Below the pieces are notes generated by a model. It made no database searches and was not told the origin of the DNA. It was given only the letters and a program-made list of their open reading frames with translations. Shown here piece by piece: positions 7,440 to 17,266 of a DNA stretch of 58,378 bases. Source of the stretch: Caldilineaceae bacterium (GTDB lineage: Bacteria; Chloroflexota; Anaerolineae; Caldilineales; Caldilineaceae); assembly GCA_022821585.1 (NCBI GenBank), contig JAJEDI010000019.1, positions 1-58,378 of the forward strand. Reading direction: 5' to 3'. The stretch's first letter is position 1. Each line of letters begins with the position of its first letter. Made by a program: the position numbers and the translations under genes.

Positions 7440-8708
7440 TCAGCGGAGGCGCCAGGGATCGGGCGGGGGCACTTTGTCCTGCGGCCGATTGTTTGCGTCG
7501 GCGATGGCGTTGCGCAGGGCGTTCCAGGTGACTTCACTCTTGCTCCAGCGTGCGTCTTCGAAGCTGATGGCCTGGAAGAAAACGACCTCCTCGACGCCTT
7601 CGTCTTCGGCTATGGTGGCGGCGGCGTGGACCATTTCCTGGACGCGCTCCGAGGATGCGCCCCATGCCAGCTGCCAGAGCCGCAGGCGGCATGGGCCCTG
7701 CAGATGGCCCTTGGCCCCGCGGATGATTGAACGGTAGACATCGGGATCATAGGGTGTTGTCTGCTGGGCCAGGGGTGTGGTTACAAGGAAGTCGATCAGT
7801 CCCTCGGCGGTCCAGGTATCGTGGTCTTCCAGGTTTCCTTCAAGGGGTCCGGCGGCGGGCGCGGTGGCCGCGGAAGCGCTGCTGTGATCGGTTGAAGAGC
7901 GGACGACCTTGGCGGGCAGGGGTTTGCCCTTGGGGATGCCCATCACGCCGAAGTCCTGCTGCGGCTGGAGCCACTGCTGCAGGGCGCGCGCTTGGCGCAG
8001 AAACTCGGTGAGGTAGTTTGCGCGGAAACGCAGCCAGTCGGGGTCGTTATTGGGGATGGAGAAGGGGTCGCGGCCGGTCTCGCTCTGGAAGGCTTCGATG
8101 GCGGGCGGGTCGTAGTGGGCGTAGTATGTGCCGTCGGCGTCGACGCGAGGGGAGCGGTGATCGCCGCCTTTCTGGAAGTCGATGGCGATGCCGTCGAAGC
8201 GGTATTCCAGCATTTCCCGCAGAATTGCCAGCCGGAATTCGATGGCCTCGGGATAGGCGAAGGAGAGGTTGCCGTTCACGACCTGGCGGTCGCGGTTGCG
8301 GGTCAGCAGTTCGGGGTGTTCGCGAGAGAAGCGGGATTCCCAGCCGTGGCCGTGCGCCTCTGCCTGTTCCAGCCAGGCATATGCTTCCATGCCCAATTCG
8401 TGGGCGCGGTCGATGAAGAGCCGCGGGGCATCGTAGGTGTTGAAGTCATAGGCCTGTTGCCACCACTGCCATTCATGGCCCTTCGTTCCCCAGGAGCCTT
8501 CGGCCACACAGTTTTGCGGCGTCCAGAAGTGGATGCCCGGCATGTCGGCCTTGCTGGGGTAGTAGCATTGACACTGGCGCACGCGCAGGTAGATTTTGCG
8601 GACGCCTGCCCAGTGGAGACGGTCGAGGACGATTGAGGCGGCCGGTTTGCCCCACGCCCCGAAGAACCAGGCCCAGTCGAACGGGCTGATAACAGCTGCG
8701 AATTTCAT
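7440..8708 (-). CDS. Glycoside-hydrolase-like (beta/alpha)8-barrel protein, GHL10/family-10-like
   Basis: A 422-residue cytoplasmic protein resembling the putative family-10-like glycosyl hydrolase group (GHL10-type TIM barrels). Visible barrel segments are FAAVISPFDWAWFF at the first strand, AGVRKIYLRV, LGMEAYAWLE (about 117-126), LTRNRDRQVVNGNLSFAYPEAI and FDGIAIDFQKGG (about 171-182), where the Asp is a likely active-site residue by position. There is no signal peptide, so it would act on an imported glycan. A strong AGGAGG precedes the start. It lies 70 bp after the last ATPase gene of the Opp-type cassette on the same strand. The catalytic pair was not identified; an enzymatic role is family-based inference. 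Confidence 0.75.
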   Translation of the reverse strand: MKFAAVISPFDWAWFFGAWGKPAASIVLDRLHWAGVRKIYLRVRQCQCYYPSKADMPGIHFWTPQNCVAEGSWGTKGHEWQWWQQAYDFNTYDAPRLFIDRAHELGMEAYAWLEQAEAHGHGWESRFSREHPELLTRNRDRQVVNGNLSFAYPEAIEFRLAILREMLEYRFDGIAIDFQKGGDHRSPRVDADGTYYAHYDPPAIEAFQSETGRDPFSIPNNDPDWLRFRANYLTEFLRQARALQQWLQPQQDFGVMGIPKGKPLPAKVVRSSTDHSSASAATAPAAGPLEGNLEDHDTWTAEGLIDFLVTTPLAQQTTPYDPDVYRSIIRGAKGHLQGPCRLRLWQLAWGASSERVQEMVHAAATIAEDEGVEEVVFFQAISFEDARWSKSEVTWNALRNAIADANNRPQDKVPPPDPWRLR

Positions 8709-8778
8709 GGGATGGACCTCCTTGCGTGCGTACGGCCGGGTGCGACGGGCCGGGCGCTTTTGTGGTCTGTACTGTGGG

Positions 8779-9814
<1,036 letters not shown>

Positions 9815-9828
<14 letters not shown>

Positions 9829-10876
9829 GCACGAACTCCTCGGTATAGAGCCAGCATTTGACGAAGTGGCCGGGTTCGGTCTCGATCAGGGACGGTTTGC
9901 GCAGACCCGGCACCTTATCGGCGAAGGGGCAGCGCTCGACGAAGACGCAGCCGGCCGGCAGGTCCAGCAGTTCCGGCACTGCGCCGGCGAGCGAGTGCAG
10001 AGGCGTTTTGGGCTGGTCGGTCCAGTTGGGAATCGACCTGAGCAGGCCCTGGGTGTAGGGGTGCTGGGGGTTGGTGAAGAGCTGGTCAACGCTGGCGGTC
10101 TCGACGATCTCGCCGAGGTACATGACGATGACGCGGTCGGCGATCTCGGCGACGACGCCCATGTCGTGGGTGATGAGCATAACGGCCAGCCCCATCTCCG
10201 CCTGCAGCGCCTGCAGCAACTCCAGGATTTGCGCTTGAATTGTGACATCGAGCGCGGTGGTCGGTTCATCGGCGACCAGGAGCTGCGGTTCGCAGGCGAG
10301 GGCAATTGCGATCATAACCCGCTGGCGCATGCCACCGCTGAGTTGATGGGGGAATTCGTGGACGACGCGGGCCGGTTCCGGGAGACCGACGCGTTCGAGG
10401 AGGGCAACGGCTTTGTCCAGCGCTTGGCGGCGGTTCATGGCGAAGTGTTGGAGCAGGATTTCAACGATCTGGTCGCCGATCGAGAACATCGGATGGAGGG
10501 AGCGCATGGGCTCCTGGAAGATCATGGATATCTGGCGGCCGCGGATGGCGCGGATCTCACGGCTGTCCTGGGCGAGGGCTGTCACGTCGACCGTTGTGTC
10601 GTCGGTATGCAGGCTGATTGTGCCGCCATCGATCCGGCCGGGCGGCATGGGGACCAGCTTGAGGAGGGACAGTGCGGTCACGCTCTTGCCGCAGCCTGAT
10701 TCGCCGACGATGCCGAGGATTTCGCCCTGGTGGATCTGAAAGCTCACTCCATTGACGGCGCGGGTGCGTCCGCGGTAGCCGCCGAAGGAGACGTAGAGGT
10801 CCTCAACCTCCAGGACCAGGCGGGGCTGGCCGCCGCGGCCGTTATTGTTTGTGTTGTGGACCCGGCTGTGTTCCAT
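9815..10876 (-). CDS. Opp/Dpp-type ABC transporter ATP-binding protein (DppD-like), cassette A
   Basis: An ATPase of about 353 residues with Walker [10 protein letters not shown], signature LSGGMRQR, Walker [15 protein letters not shown] and H-loop [12 protein letters not shown]. The C-terminal tail has the Cys pattern typical of OppD/DppD ([12 protein letters not shown]). The ATG at 10876 is preferred to a GTG six bases upstream because GAGG then lies 7 nt from the start. It partners the DppF-like protein encoded immediately downstream. Substrate class (peptide or oligosaccharide) is not fixed by the sequence. Confidence 0.94.
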
Positions 10877-10929
10877 CGCCACACCTCAGTTGCCGGTCAC
10901 TGGTCCCGTGTCCGGCAAGCGAGCACGGA

Positions 10930-12078
10930 TTACTGGCCCGAAAAGGGGTCGGCGGCGTCGCGCAGGCCGTCGCCCAGGAAATTGAAGGACAGGACGGCAA
11001 CTGTCAGGAAGAAGACGGGCGCAATCAGCCACGGTTTGTGCGCCAGGACGGTGATGTCCTGCGCCTGTTTGAGCAGGACGCCCCAGCTGACCATGGGCGG
11101 CTGGATGCCGAGACCGAGGAAGCTGAGCGCGGTCTCACCCAGGATCATGCCCGGTATGGCCAGGGTGGCGGCGACGATCATGTAGCTGAGGGTGCCCGGG
11201 AAGAGGTGGCGGGTAACGATCCACCAGGTGGTGGCGCCGTTGATGCGGCCGGCCTTGACATAGTCCTCGTTCTGCAGCGACAGGGTCATACCGCGCACGA
11301 CGCGGGCCAGCCCACCCCAGCCGATGCTCGACAGGATTACGGTGATGCCGAAGAAGACCTGGATCGAGTTCCACTCCGCCGGAATGGCGGCCGAGAGAGC
11401 GATCCACAAGGGTATGCTGGGGAAGCTGATCATCACTTCAATGCCGCGCTGGATGAGGTCGTCGACGATGCCGCCCAGGTAGCCGGAGATGAGCCCGACG
11501 ATGCCTCCGAGGACAAGGCTGAGCGCGACGCCGACAAGGCCGACTGTCAGGGAGATGCGTCCACCGTACAGGAGTTGGGAGAAGAGGTCGCGGCCTTGGG
11601 TATCGGTGCCCAGCAGGAAGAGCTTGCCCGGGCTTTCGACGCCGAGCAGGTGGCGGTCCCAGGTAAGTCCCAGGAAGGTCCAACTTTCCTCTCCCGGCAC
11701 GAAGAGGCGGAGTGGGTAGATTTCCTCCTCATTGGGCACATAGAGGCGGCGCAGTGTCTCCGGATCGCGTTCCTGTTTGAGGCCGTAGACGAAGGGACGC
11801 GGGCTGAAACGGCCGTCCGGGGATATGAAGCGGATGAATTGCGGCGGCACGTCGAGAAAGCCGGTGTGGCGTTCGTTGAGCGGGTAGGGCGCGGTCAGTT
11901 CGGCCGGCAGTACCAGCGCGTAGAGTAGAAGGAGAGCGATCCCACCAACGACGCCAATGCGGTTGCGTTTGTAACGCCACCAGATGAGACCCCAGTAGGA
12001 GTAGGCGGCCGCCTCTGTCTTACCAGAAGGCACGTGCGCGGCCTCTTCACGCGGGTTCGCTGGCTCAGGATGCGCCAT
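10930..12078 (-). CDS. Opp/Dpp-type ABC transporter permease (DppC-like) with long extracytoplasmic insertion, cassette A
   Basis: A 382-residue permease, longer than the roughly 300 of DppC. After the first helix (IGVVGGIALLLLYALVLPAEL) there is an insertion of about 85 residues (PRPFVYGLKQERD ... EEEIYPLRLFVPGEES ... LLGVESPGKLFLLGTDTQGRD) before the conserved GTDxxGRD motif. The related insertion in the second cassette (47316-48482) shows it is a shared feature of this subfamily. The EAA-like loop is YVKAGRINGATTWWIVTRHLFPG. AAGGACGG precedes the start. It forms the channel with the DppB-like protein. Confidence 0.93.
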   Translation of the reverse strand: MAHPEPANPREEAAHVPSGKTEAAAYSYWGLIWWRYKRNRIGVVGGIALLLLYALVLPAELTAPYPLNERHTGFLDVPPQFIRFISPDGRFSPRPFVYGLKQERDPETLRRLYVPNEEEIYPLRLFVPGEESWTFLGLTWDRHLLGVESPGKLFLLGTDTQGRDLFSQLLYGGRISLTVGLVGVALSLVLGGIVGLISGYLGGIVDDLIQRGIEVMISFPSIPLWIALSAAIPAEWNSIQVFFGITVILSSIGWGGLARVVRGMTLSLQNEDYVKAGRINGATTWWIVTRHLFPGTLSYMIVAATLAIPGMILGETALSFLGLGIQPPMVSWGVLLKQAQDITVLAHKPWLIAPVFFLTVAVLSFNFLGDGLRDAADPFSGQ

Positions 12079-12114
12079 AGCGCACCGTCCTTACCGCAGC
12101 GGCCACTGGATTAG

Positions 12115-13113
12115 TCACGGTTCCACCAGGCGGATGCGGGGGTCGAGCCAGGCCAGGGTCAGGTCGGCGAGGAAGTTGCCGACGACGAGAGCGCCGCTCA
12201 GGATCACCAGAATGCTGCCGGCCAAGTACATGTCTTCGGCGAAGAGGGCGTTCAGCAGGAGGGGGCCGATTGTGGGGAGGCCGAGGACGAGGGCGGTGAT
12301 GGTCTCGCCGCTGATCAGGCCGGGCAGACTGAGGCCGAGACCGCTCACGACCGGGTTGAGGGCGACGCGCAGCGCATGGCGGGTGATGACGCGATTTTCG
12401 CTCAGCCCCTTCATGCGTGCGGTCTGGATGAAAGGCTCGCCGAGCGTATCCAGCATTTGGGCGCGGACGACGCGGATGGTACCGGCCGTGCTGGAGAAGC
12501 CGACGATAAAGGCGGGCAGCCAGAGGTGCTTGGCGAGGTCGAGGACCTTTGCCGGCGACCAGTCGGCTGTGATGTATTCGGGGGAGAAGAGGCCGCCGAT
12601 CGTGGAGGCGTTGAAGACGGTGACGGCCAGAAAGATCAGAATGAGGGCCAGCAGCATGTTGGGCAGGGCCAGCCCCAGAAAGCCCAGCACGGTAAACAGG
12701 TAGTCGGCCCAGGAGTACTGCTTCATGGCCGAGTAGACGCCGATGGGCAGGGCCAGCGCCAGGCTGAAGACCATGGCGGCAAAGGAGATCACGAGTGTCA
12801 GGACGAGGCGTTCACTGAGCAGCTCGTTCACGTCGGCGCGCAAGGCCATGGAGTAGCCCAGGTCGCCGCGCAGCAGGCTGGACATCCAGCGAAGGTACTG
12901 GACATATACGGGTTGATCGAGGCCGTAGCGGGCACGCAGGCCCGTCAGCGCCGACTCGATCTGTGCGCTCGAGAGGCGTTGCTCCTCCAGCTGCGATTCG
13001 AGTAACGTGAGAAAGTCGCCGGGCGGCAACTGGATGATCACGAATCCCAGAATCGAGACGAGCCAGAGGGTTATCACCATCTGCACGCTGCGGCGCAGAA
13101 CAGCCCTACCCAT
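12115..13113 (-). CDS. Opp/Dpp-type ABC transporter permease (DppB-like), cassette A
   Basis: A 332-residue permease with the DppB layout: N-terminal helix (MVITLWLVSILGFVIIQLPPGDF), a periplasmic segment with RARYGLDQPVYVQYLRW, the hallmark LLRGDLGYSM, then five further hydrophobic segments. The EAA-like loop is FIQTARMKGLSENRVITRHALRVAL (about residues 230-254). Transcribed after the binding-protein gene with a 75-bp gap and before the DppC-like gene. Confidence 0.94.
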   Translation of the reverse strand: MGRAVLRRSVQMVITLWLVSILGFVIIQLPPGDFLTLLESQLEEQRLSSAQIESALTGLRARYGLDQPVYVQYLRWMSSLLRGDLGYSMALRADVNELLSERLVLTLVISFAAMVFSLALALPIGVYSAMKQYSWADYLFTVLGFLGLALPNMLLALILIFLAVTVFNASTIGGLFSPEYITADWSPAKVLDLAKHLWLPAFIVGFSSTAGTIRVVRAQMLDTLGEPFIQTARMKGLSENRVITRHALRVALNPVVSGLGLSLPGLISGETITALVLGLPTIGPLLLNALFAEDMYLAGSILVILSGALVVGNFLADLTLAWLDPRIRLVEP

Positions 13114-13188
13114 CGCGGCCCCCTGAACGGCGGCGGCCAGTGGCTGGTGGGATAGTGCAGTGCCCTACCAGCCACTGGCTCCCTTTGT

Positions 13189-15126
13189 CTATTGCTCGTA
13201 GTACCACTGCTCGAAGCGCAGGTACTCGCTCTCGCCCTGCGAGATGGCGGCCGGCGTGACCTGGCCGGGCACATTTCGCAGCTTGCCGTTGATAATCAAG
13301 ATCGCCGGGGAGTTGGCGACCGTACCGATCTGGAAGAGCTGATCGGCCAGGAGCACTCGATAGTCGTGGAAGGCCGCTTGCGCCTCGGCTTTGTCCAGTG
13401 ACTGGAGCGCCAGCTGCTGGAGGTCGGCCAGTTCTCTCAACTTGCCCTGCGGCTCCACGCCGCGGCGTTCATCTTCCCCGGCCGACTGGAGCCAGTCATT
13501 TGAGGCACGGGCGAATTGACGCAGCGCCATACCATAACGCCAGTAGCCGGTCCAGCCGCCGGTGCTGGGGTTTAGCCTGATCTGCCAGTCGTTGGCACTG
13601 AGCAGCTCGCTATGCAGCTTTCTCTCCACCGGTTTGGCGGCGACGCGCAGGCCGATTTCGCGCCAGTTGTCCATGGCGATTTCGGCGGTCTCGTCGGAGC
13701 CGATGCCCCAGCCCGAGCGGAACATCAGAGTAATCGTGAGCTGGCTGCCGTCGGGGAAGGTGCGCAGGCCGTCCGAGTCGCGCTGGTCGAGGCCGATGCC
13801 GTCGAGCAGGGCGTTGGCGGCGTCGAAGTCCTGGGTGGCGTAGGCGCCGTCAATGGCTTCGTCAAAGACGCCTGGGGGGCTGAAGCCGTGACCGGGACGG
13901 CCGAGGCCGAGGTGGATCGACTCGTTCATCAGCTCGCGATCCAGGGCCAGGGAGAGGGCGCGGCGGAAATCTGCAGTGTGCAACAGCTCTGAGATTGCGG
14001 CATCGCCGATGTAGTTCTGGTTGATCATGAAGGTCTGGCGGCCGTTGAATACGTCGTCAAAGAAGGTGATCTGGATGCCAAGCTCTTCCTCTTTCTCTTT
14101 GAAGACGGGGAAGTCGCTGGGACGCACGACACGGAAGAGGATATCGGTCTCGCCGGCGAGCGTCTTGGCCTTGAGCAGTTCAGCGTCGCCATCGTATTTG
14201 TCGAGACCCTCGATGTAGTCGATGTAGGGGAGCTGGTTGCCCTCGGGGTCGACGCCGAAGTAGTAGGGATTGCGTTCAAAGAGGACGTACTGCCCCTCTT
14301 TGTAGTCGACCGACTTCCAGGCGTTGACGGTCGGGGCGTTGGGGTCTCTAACGATCCACTGGTTCTGGTGGAGGACGTCGCGCAGTTTGTCGAACTCTTC
14401 CTGCGCCTTGTCGGCGGCGGTGTCGTTGTAGTCCGGGTGGAACTGCTTGAAATAGTGGGCGGGCAGGCCGTAGAAGCCATAGCTCCAGGCGCCGCGCGAG
14501 CTCACCAGGAAGGCGGGCCGCGGCTCGGCGAACTCGAAGCGGACGGTGGAATCGTCGACCTTTACCACGGTGTCGGTCTCCGGGTTCATGCCGGACACTC
14601 GGTAGGCCTGCACGTTGTACTTGGACTGCACAATGTCGTTCCACCAGAAGAGGATGTCATCGGCGCCGTAGGGGTGGCCGTCCGACCATTTCATCCCCGC
14701 GCGCAGATGGAAGGTGATGCTGGTGAAGTCATCGGCCCAGTCCCAGCCCATGGCGACCTGGGGCATGAAGGTGTCGCGATCGTTGTGGAGACGCTGCAGC
14801 AGGCCCTGCTCGAAGAAGACATCCCAGGCATGGGGCCCGCGCAGGGTGCCGCCATACTGGCCGATGGAGTCTTCAGGCTGGAGCACGAGCACATCGGCAG
14901 GGAGGCGTTCTTCGAGAGGCGGGAGCGTGCCGGCCGCGACCATTTCGGCCAGCATCGGCGCTTCGGGGCCGGCCATTTCGGCGGCGGGGGCTTCTTCGGC
15001 AGCGGGCTCGGCGGCAGGTTCGGCCGGTGCAGGGGCAATGGCAGGCCCACAGCCTGCCAGGATCATGGCGAATACGGTGATTACGGATAGCAAACTGAAA
15101 ACACGGGCTCGTCTGTGGACAGTCAT
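13189..15126 (-). CDS. Extracellular solute-binding protein, family 5 (SBP_bac_5), cassette A
   Basis: A 645-residue lipoprotein that captures the substrate for the Opp-type importer. Lipobox ILAGC with Cys26, then an Ala/Pro/Glu-rich tether. The family-5 signature region is recognisable (LRAGMKWSDGHPYGADDILFWWNDIV, about 145-170), as is the RNPYYFGVDPEGNQLPYIDYI segment. Family 5 binds peptides, nickel or, in many Thermotogota and Chloroflexota, oligosaccharides. The downstream GH-like gene favours a glycan here, but this is inference. GAGGAG precedes the start. First gene of its unit. Confidence 0.93.
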   Translation of the reverse strand: MTVHRRARVFSLLSVITVFAMILAGCGPAIAPAPAEPAAEPAAEEAPAAEMAGPEAPMLAEMVAAGTLPPLEERLPADVLVLQPEDSIGQYGGTLRGPHAWDVFFEQGLLQRLHNDRDTFMPQVAMGWDWADDFTSITFHLRAGMKWSDGHPYGADDILFWWNDIVQSKYNVQAYRVSGMNPETDTVVKVDDSTVRFEFAEPRPAFLVSSRGAWSYGFYGLPAHYFKQFHPDYNDTAADKAQEEFDKLRDVLHQNQWIVRDPNAPTVNAWKSVDYKEGQYVLFERNPYYFGVDPEGNQLPYIDYIEGLDKYDGDAELLKAKTLAGETDILFRVVRPSDFPVFKEKEEELGIQITFFDDVFNGRQTFMINQNYIGDAAISELLHTADFRRALSLALDRELMNESIHLGLGRPGHGFSPPGVFDEAIDGAYATQDFDAANALLDGIGLDQRDSDGLRTFPDGSQLTITLMFRSGWGIGSDETAEIAMDNWREIGLRVAAKPVERKLHSELLSANDWQIRLNPSTGGWTGYWRYGMALRQFARASNDWLQSAGEDERRGVEPQGKLRELADLQQLALQSLDKAEAQAAFHDYRVLLADQLFQIGTVANSPAILIINGKLRNVPGQVTPAAISQGESEYLRFEQWYYEQ

Positions 15127-15240
15127 TTCGTGTCTCCTCTTCTTCAGTTTCGCTTAGTGCGTTGCAATCAGTCCGCGGTTCTCTTGCCCTCCTTTGCAAG
15201 GTTGTCACCAGTGGGGGGTACCATCACGACATACTAAACA

Positions 15241-16089
15241 CTAGGAGCTGAAAAGCTCCGGCCAATAATCGCCCTCAAATTTGTCTCCGTAGGTTTTGCC
15301 GAGGCGCTGCATTTCCTGGGCGCATTTGTGGTTGTCGGCGTGATCGCCGGTTTTGCACCAGAGGCAGGCGTCGGCCTGGATGTGGATGGCGATGGCGCGG
15401 CGGTGCTGGCGGTGGGCGTGGTTGGGGCCGGAGCCGTGCAGAGTGAGGCAGTGGTGGAAGCTGACACGGCCGGCTTCGAGGTAGATGGGGGCGGTCTGGT
15501 AGTCGGCGTCTGCGGGCATGTACTGGCGGATGACGCGTTCCTGTTCGGTCATGTCGTAGCGGCCAAAGTGGCTGTACTCGGCGTGCCAACCCCATTTGTG
15601 GCTCCCTTTGACAAAGTACATGGTGCCGAGCTCGGGGTTGACTTCCTGGAGGGGGATCCAGGCGGTGAGCATCTGGGGGCGGTCGCTGCCGCGCCAGTAG
15701 TTGTAGTCCTGGTGCCAGGCGACGTTGGCGGACTCGTGACCGCCGGCCGGCTTTGTGAGGATCTGCTCGTGCCAAAGGCGGACGGCGGGTGTGTCGAGGA
15801 GCTGGGCGGCGAGTTGGCCGATGCGCGGGTTGATGACGGCTTCGGCGAGGATGGGGTTGCACCAGTGGGAGTTGTCGACCTTGTGGAGGGCGTAGGGGTC
15901 GTCGCCGGGGCTCCAGAAGCGGGCGAGGGGTTCGCGGCCGGTCTCGTAGCGGCCGGCGTTGACTTCGTCTACAGCGTAGGCGAGCTCTGCGCGCTGGTGT
16001 GCGTCGAAGAGCTCGGGGCCGAGCCAGTAGCCGTCTTCTTCGAAGCGGGTGCGTGCCTGTTCGTCAACCATTATCTCCGCTACAGACAT
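15241..16089 (-). CDS. Phytanoyl-CoA dioxygenase family (PhyH) protein
   Basis: A 282-residue Fe(II)/2-oxoglutarate-dependent dioxygenase-like protein. The facial triad is visible: HxD in ANVAWHQDYNYW (about residues 124-135), and the distal His in FHHCLTLHGSGPN, followed by RRAIAIH, where the Arg would bind 2-oxoglutarate. N-terminal DEQARTRFEEDGYWLGP is typical of the family. The substrate is unknown; bacterial members hydroxylate compatible solutes, phosphonates or small metabolites as well as lipids. It lies about 44 bp after the permease gene at 16133-16915 on the same strand, with AGGAG/GAGG before the start. Confidence 0.88.
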   Translation of the reverse strand: MSVAEIMVDEQARTRFEEDGYWLGPELFDAHQRAELAYAVDEVNAGRYETGREPLARFWSPGDDPYALHKVDNSHWCNPILAEAVINPRIGQLAAQLLDTPAVRLWHEQILTKPAGGHESANVAWHQDYNYWRGSDRPQMLTAWIPLQEVNPELGTMYFVKGSHKWGWHAEYSHFGRYDMTEQERVIRQYMPADADYQTAPIYLEAGRVSFHHCLTLHGSGPNHAHRQHRRAIAIHIQADACLWCKTGDHADNHKCAQEMQRLGKTYGDKFEGDYWPELFSS

Positions 16090-16132
16090 TCCTCAATTCT
16101 CCTGTAAAGTGTGCGGTCCGCGACCTGCGGCA

Positions 16133-16915
16133 TCATCCCTTCAGTCCGGTCAGCGCGATGCCCTCGATGAAGTAGCGTTGTAAGAAGAAAAACAGTAGCA
16201 CGACCGGCAGTACCATCATGACCGAGGCGGCCATCAGCTGCTGCCATTCGACGGTGGCCTGGGTCTTGTAAAAGTCCTGCAGTCCCAGGGCCAGCGGCTT
16301 CTTGTCCTGGCTGTTGATATAGATGAGCGGCCCGAGGAAGTCGTTCCAGGTGAATTGGAACTGGAAGATCGCGACCGTGGTCAACGCCGGCTTGGAGAGG
16401 GGGAGCATGATGCGCCAGTACTGGCCGAACTCGGAGCAGCCGTCGATGCGGGCGGCGTCGAAGAGCTCCTGGGGGAGGCTCATGAAGAACTGGCGCAGCA
16501 GGAAGATGAAGAAGGCGTTGCCGAGAAAGGCGGGTACCCAGAGGGGCCGCAGCGTATCGACCCAGTCCAGGGCGCGGAAGACGAGGAAAAGGGGGATCAT
16601 GGTGACGTGGGCGGGCAGCATCATCGTCGCCAGGAGGACGGCGAAGAGGACGCGGCTGCCGGGGGCGCGGTAGCGGGCGAAGGCGTAGGCGACGATCGAG
16701 CATGAGAAGAGGACGCCGAGGACGTTGAGGACGGCCAGGTAGAGCGAGTTGAAGAAGTAGCGCACGAGAGGGACGGCCTCGAGCGCATCGCCGTAATGGG
16801 TCCACTCGACGGGCGAGGGGATGAGGGCAGGCGGCCAGATGAAGAGCTGCGCGTCGGTCTTGAGCGAGGTGATGATGAGCCAGTAGAAGGGGAAGGCGAA
16901 GAAGAGCCCGCCCAC
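16133..16915 (-). CDS. Sugar ABC transporter permease (MalG-like), 5' end lost or frameshifted
   Basis: The open frame gives 260 residues of a CUT1 MalG-type permease from the first helix onward (LFFAFPFYWLIITSLK), through LLATMMLPAHVTMIPLFLVF, to the EAA loop ELFDAARIDGCSEFGQYWRIMLPL (about 161-184), ending GIALTGLKG. The cytoplasmic head is missing in this frame and the only start is a GTG without a ribosome binding site. Just upstream a well-formed start encodes MKTSTFSRRRFLQ in another frame (see 16916-16959). No binding protein or MalF gene accompanies it. Either a deletion fused the start of a binding-protein gene to malG, or malG carries a frameshift near codon 15. Probably non-functional as it stands. 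Confidence 0.8.
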   Translation of the reverse strand: MGGLFFAFPFYWLIITSLKTDAQLFIWPPALIPSPVEWTHYGDALEAVPLVRYFFNSLYLAVLNVLGVLFSCSIVAYAFARYRAPGSRVLFAVLLATMMLPAHVTMIPLFLVFRALDWVDTLRPLWVPAFLGNAFFIFLLRQFFMSLPQELFDAARIDGCSEFGQYWRIMLPLSKPALTTVAIFQFQFTWNDFLGPLIYINSQDKKPLALGLQDFYKTQATVEWQQLMAASVMMVLPVVLLFFFLQRYFIEGIALTGLKG

Positions 16916-16959
16916 GAGTACTGGAGGAATCTACGTCGAGAGAATGTGGATGTCTTCAT
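16916..16959 (-). other. Orphan start with Tat signal-like motif, fused out of frame to the permease
   Basis: ATG at 16959 with AAGGAG about 9 nt upstream encodes MKTSTFSRRRFLQ. The twin-arginine motif SRRRFLQ resembles those of the binding proteins in this window (SRREFMK, TRRKFMQ). The frame then runs into the permease gene out of phase. A promoter lies about 180 bp upstream, so this looks like the first gene of an operon, as expected for a binding protein rather than for malG. Confidence 0.6.
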
Positions 16960-17142
16960 GGGAATCGCTCCTTGTTGAATCGGTAGACAGTAGGAAATGG
17001 CGTTTGCCGGATTCAGTTGCTGCACGCCGGGAGCATGCAGAGATGCCTAAACGAAGCCAGAGTCGGGCCAGACCTCTGTGCCCCGCAGACAGAAGGGAGC
17101 GGGCATTCCCTGTCCTGGGCGCTGTTGTCGCGCTTTGGCAAG

Positions 17143-17151
17143 ATTATAGCA
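17143..17151 (-). promoter_or_regulatory. Extended -10 promoter upstream of the truncated permease
   Basis: Minus strand TGC-TATAAT (17151-17143) is a perfect extended -10 element; the -35 region is weak. Transcription would start near 17135 and read the Tat-motif start at 16959. Confidence 0.55.
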
Positions 17152-17183
17152 TTCCGTTGTGGGTCGCGAAAACAGAACAAAAG

Positions 17184-17208
17184 AGCCATTGCGGAAGATG
17201 CAATGGCT
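17184..17208 (-). terminator. Rho-independent terminator of the DUF2961 gene
   Basis: Minus strand AGCCATTGC-(7 nt)-GCAATGGCT gives a perfect 9-bp stem followed by CTTTTGTTCT. It lies about 60 bp after the DUF2961 stop and before the next promoter, separating the two transcription units. Confidence 0.75.
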
Positions 17209-17266
17209 TTGAATCTCTGTAGTTGTGAGGGGGTGGAAAGATGCGTTCCGGTCTTCCTTGCGGTTC

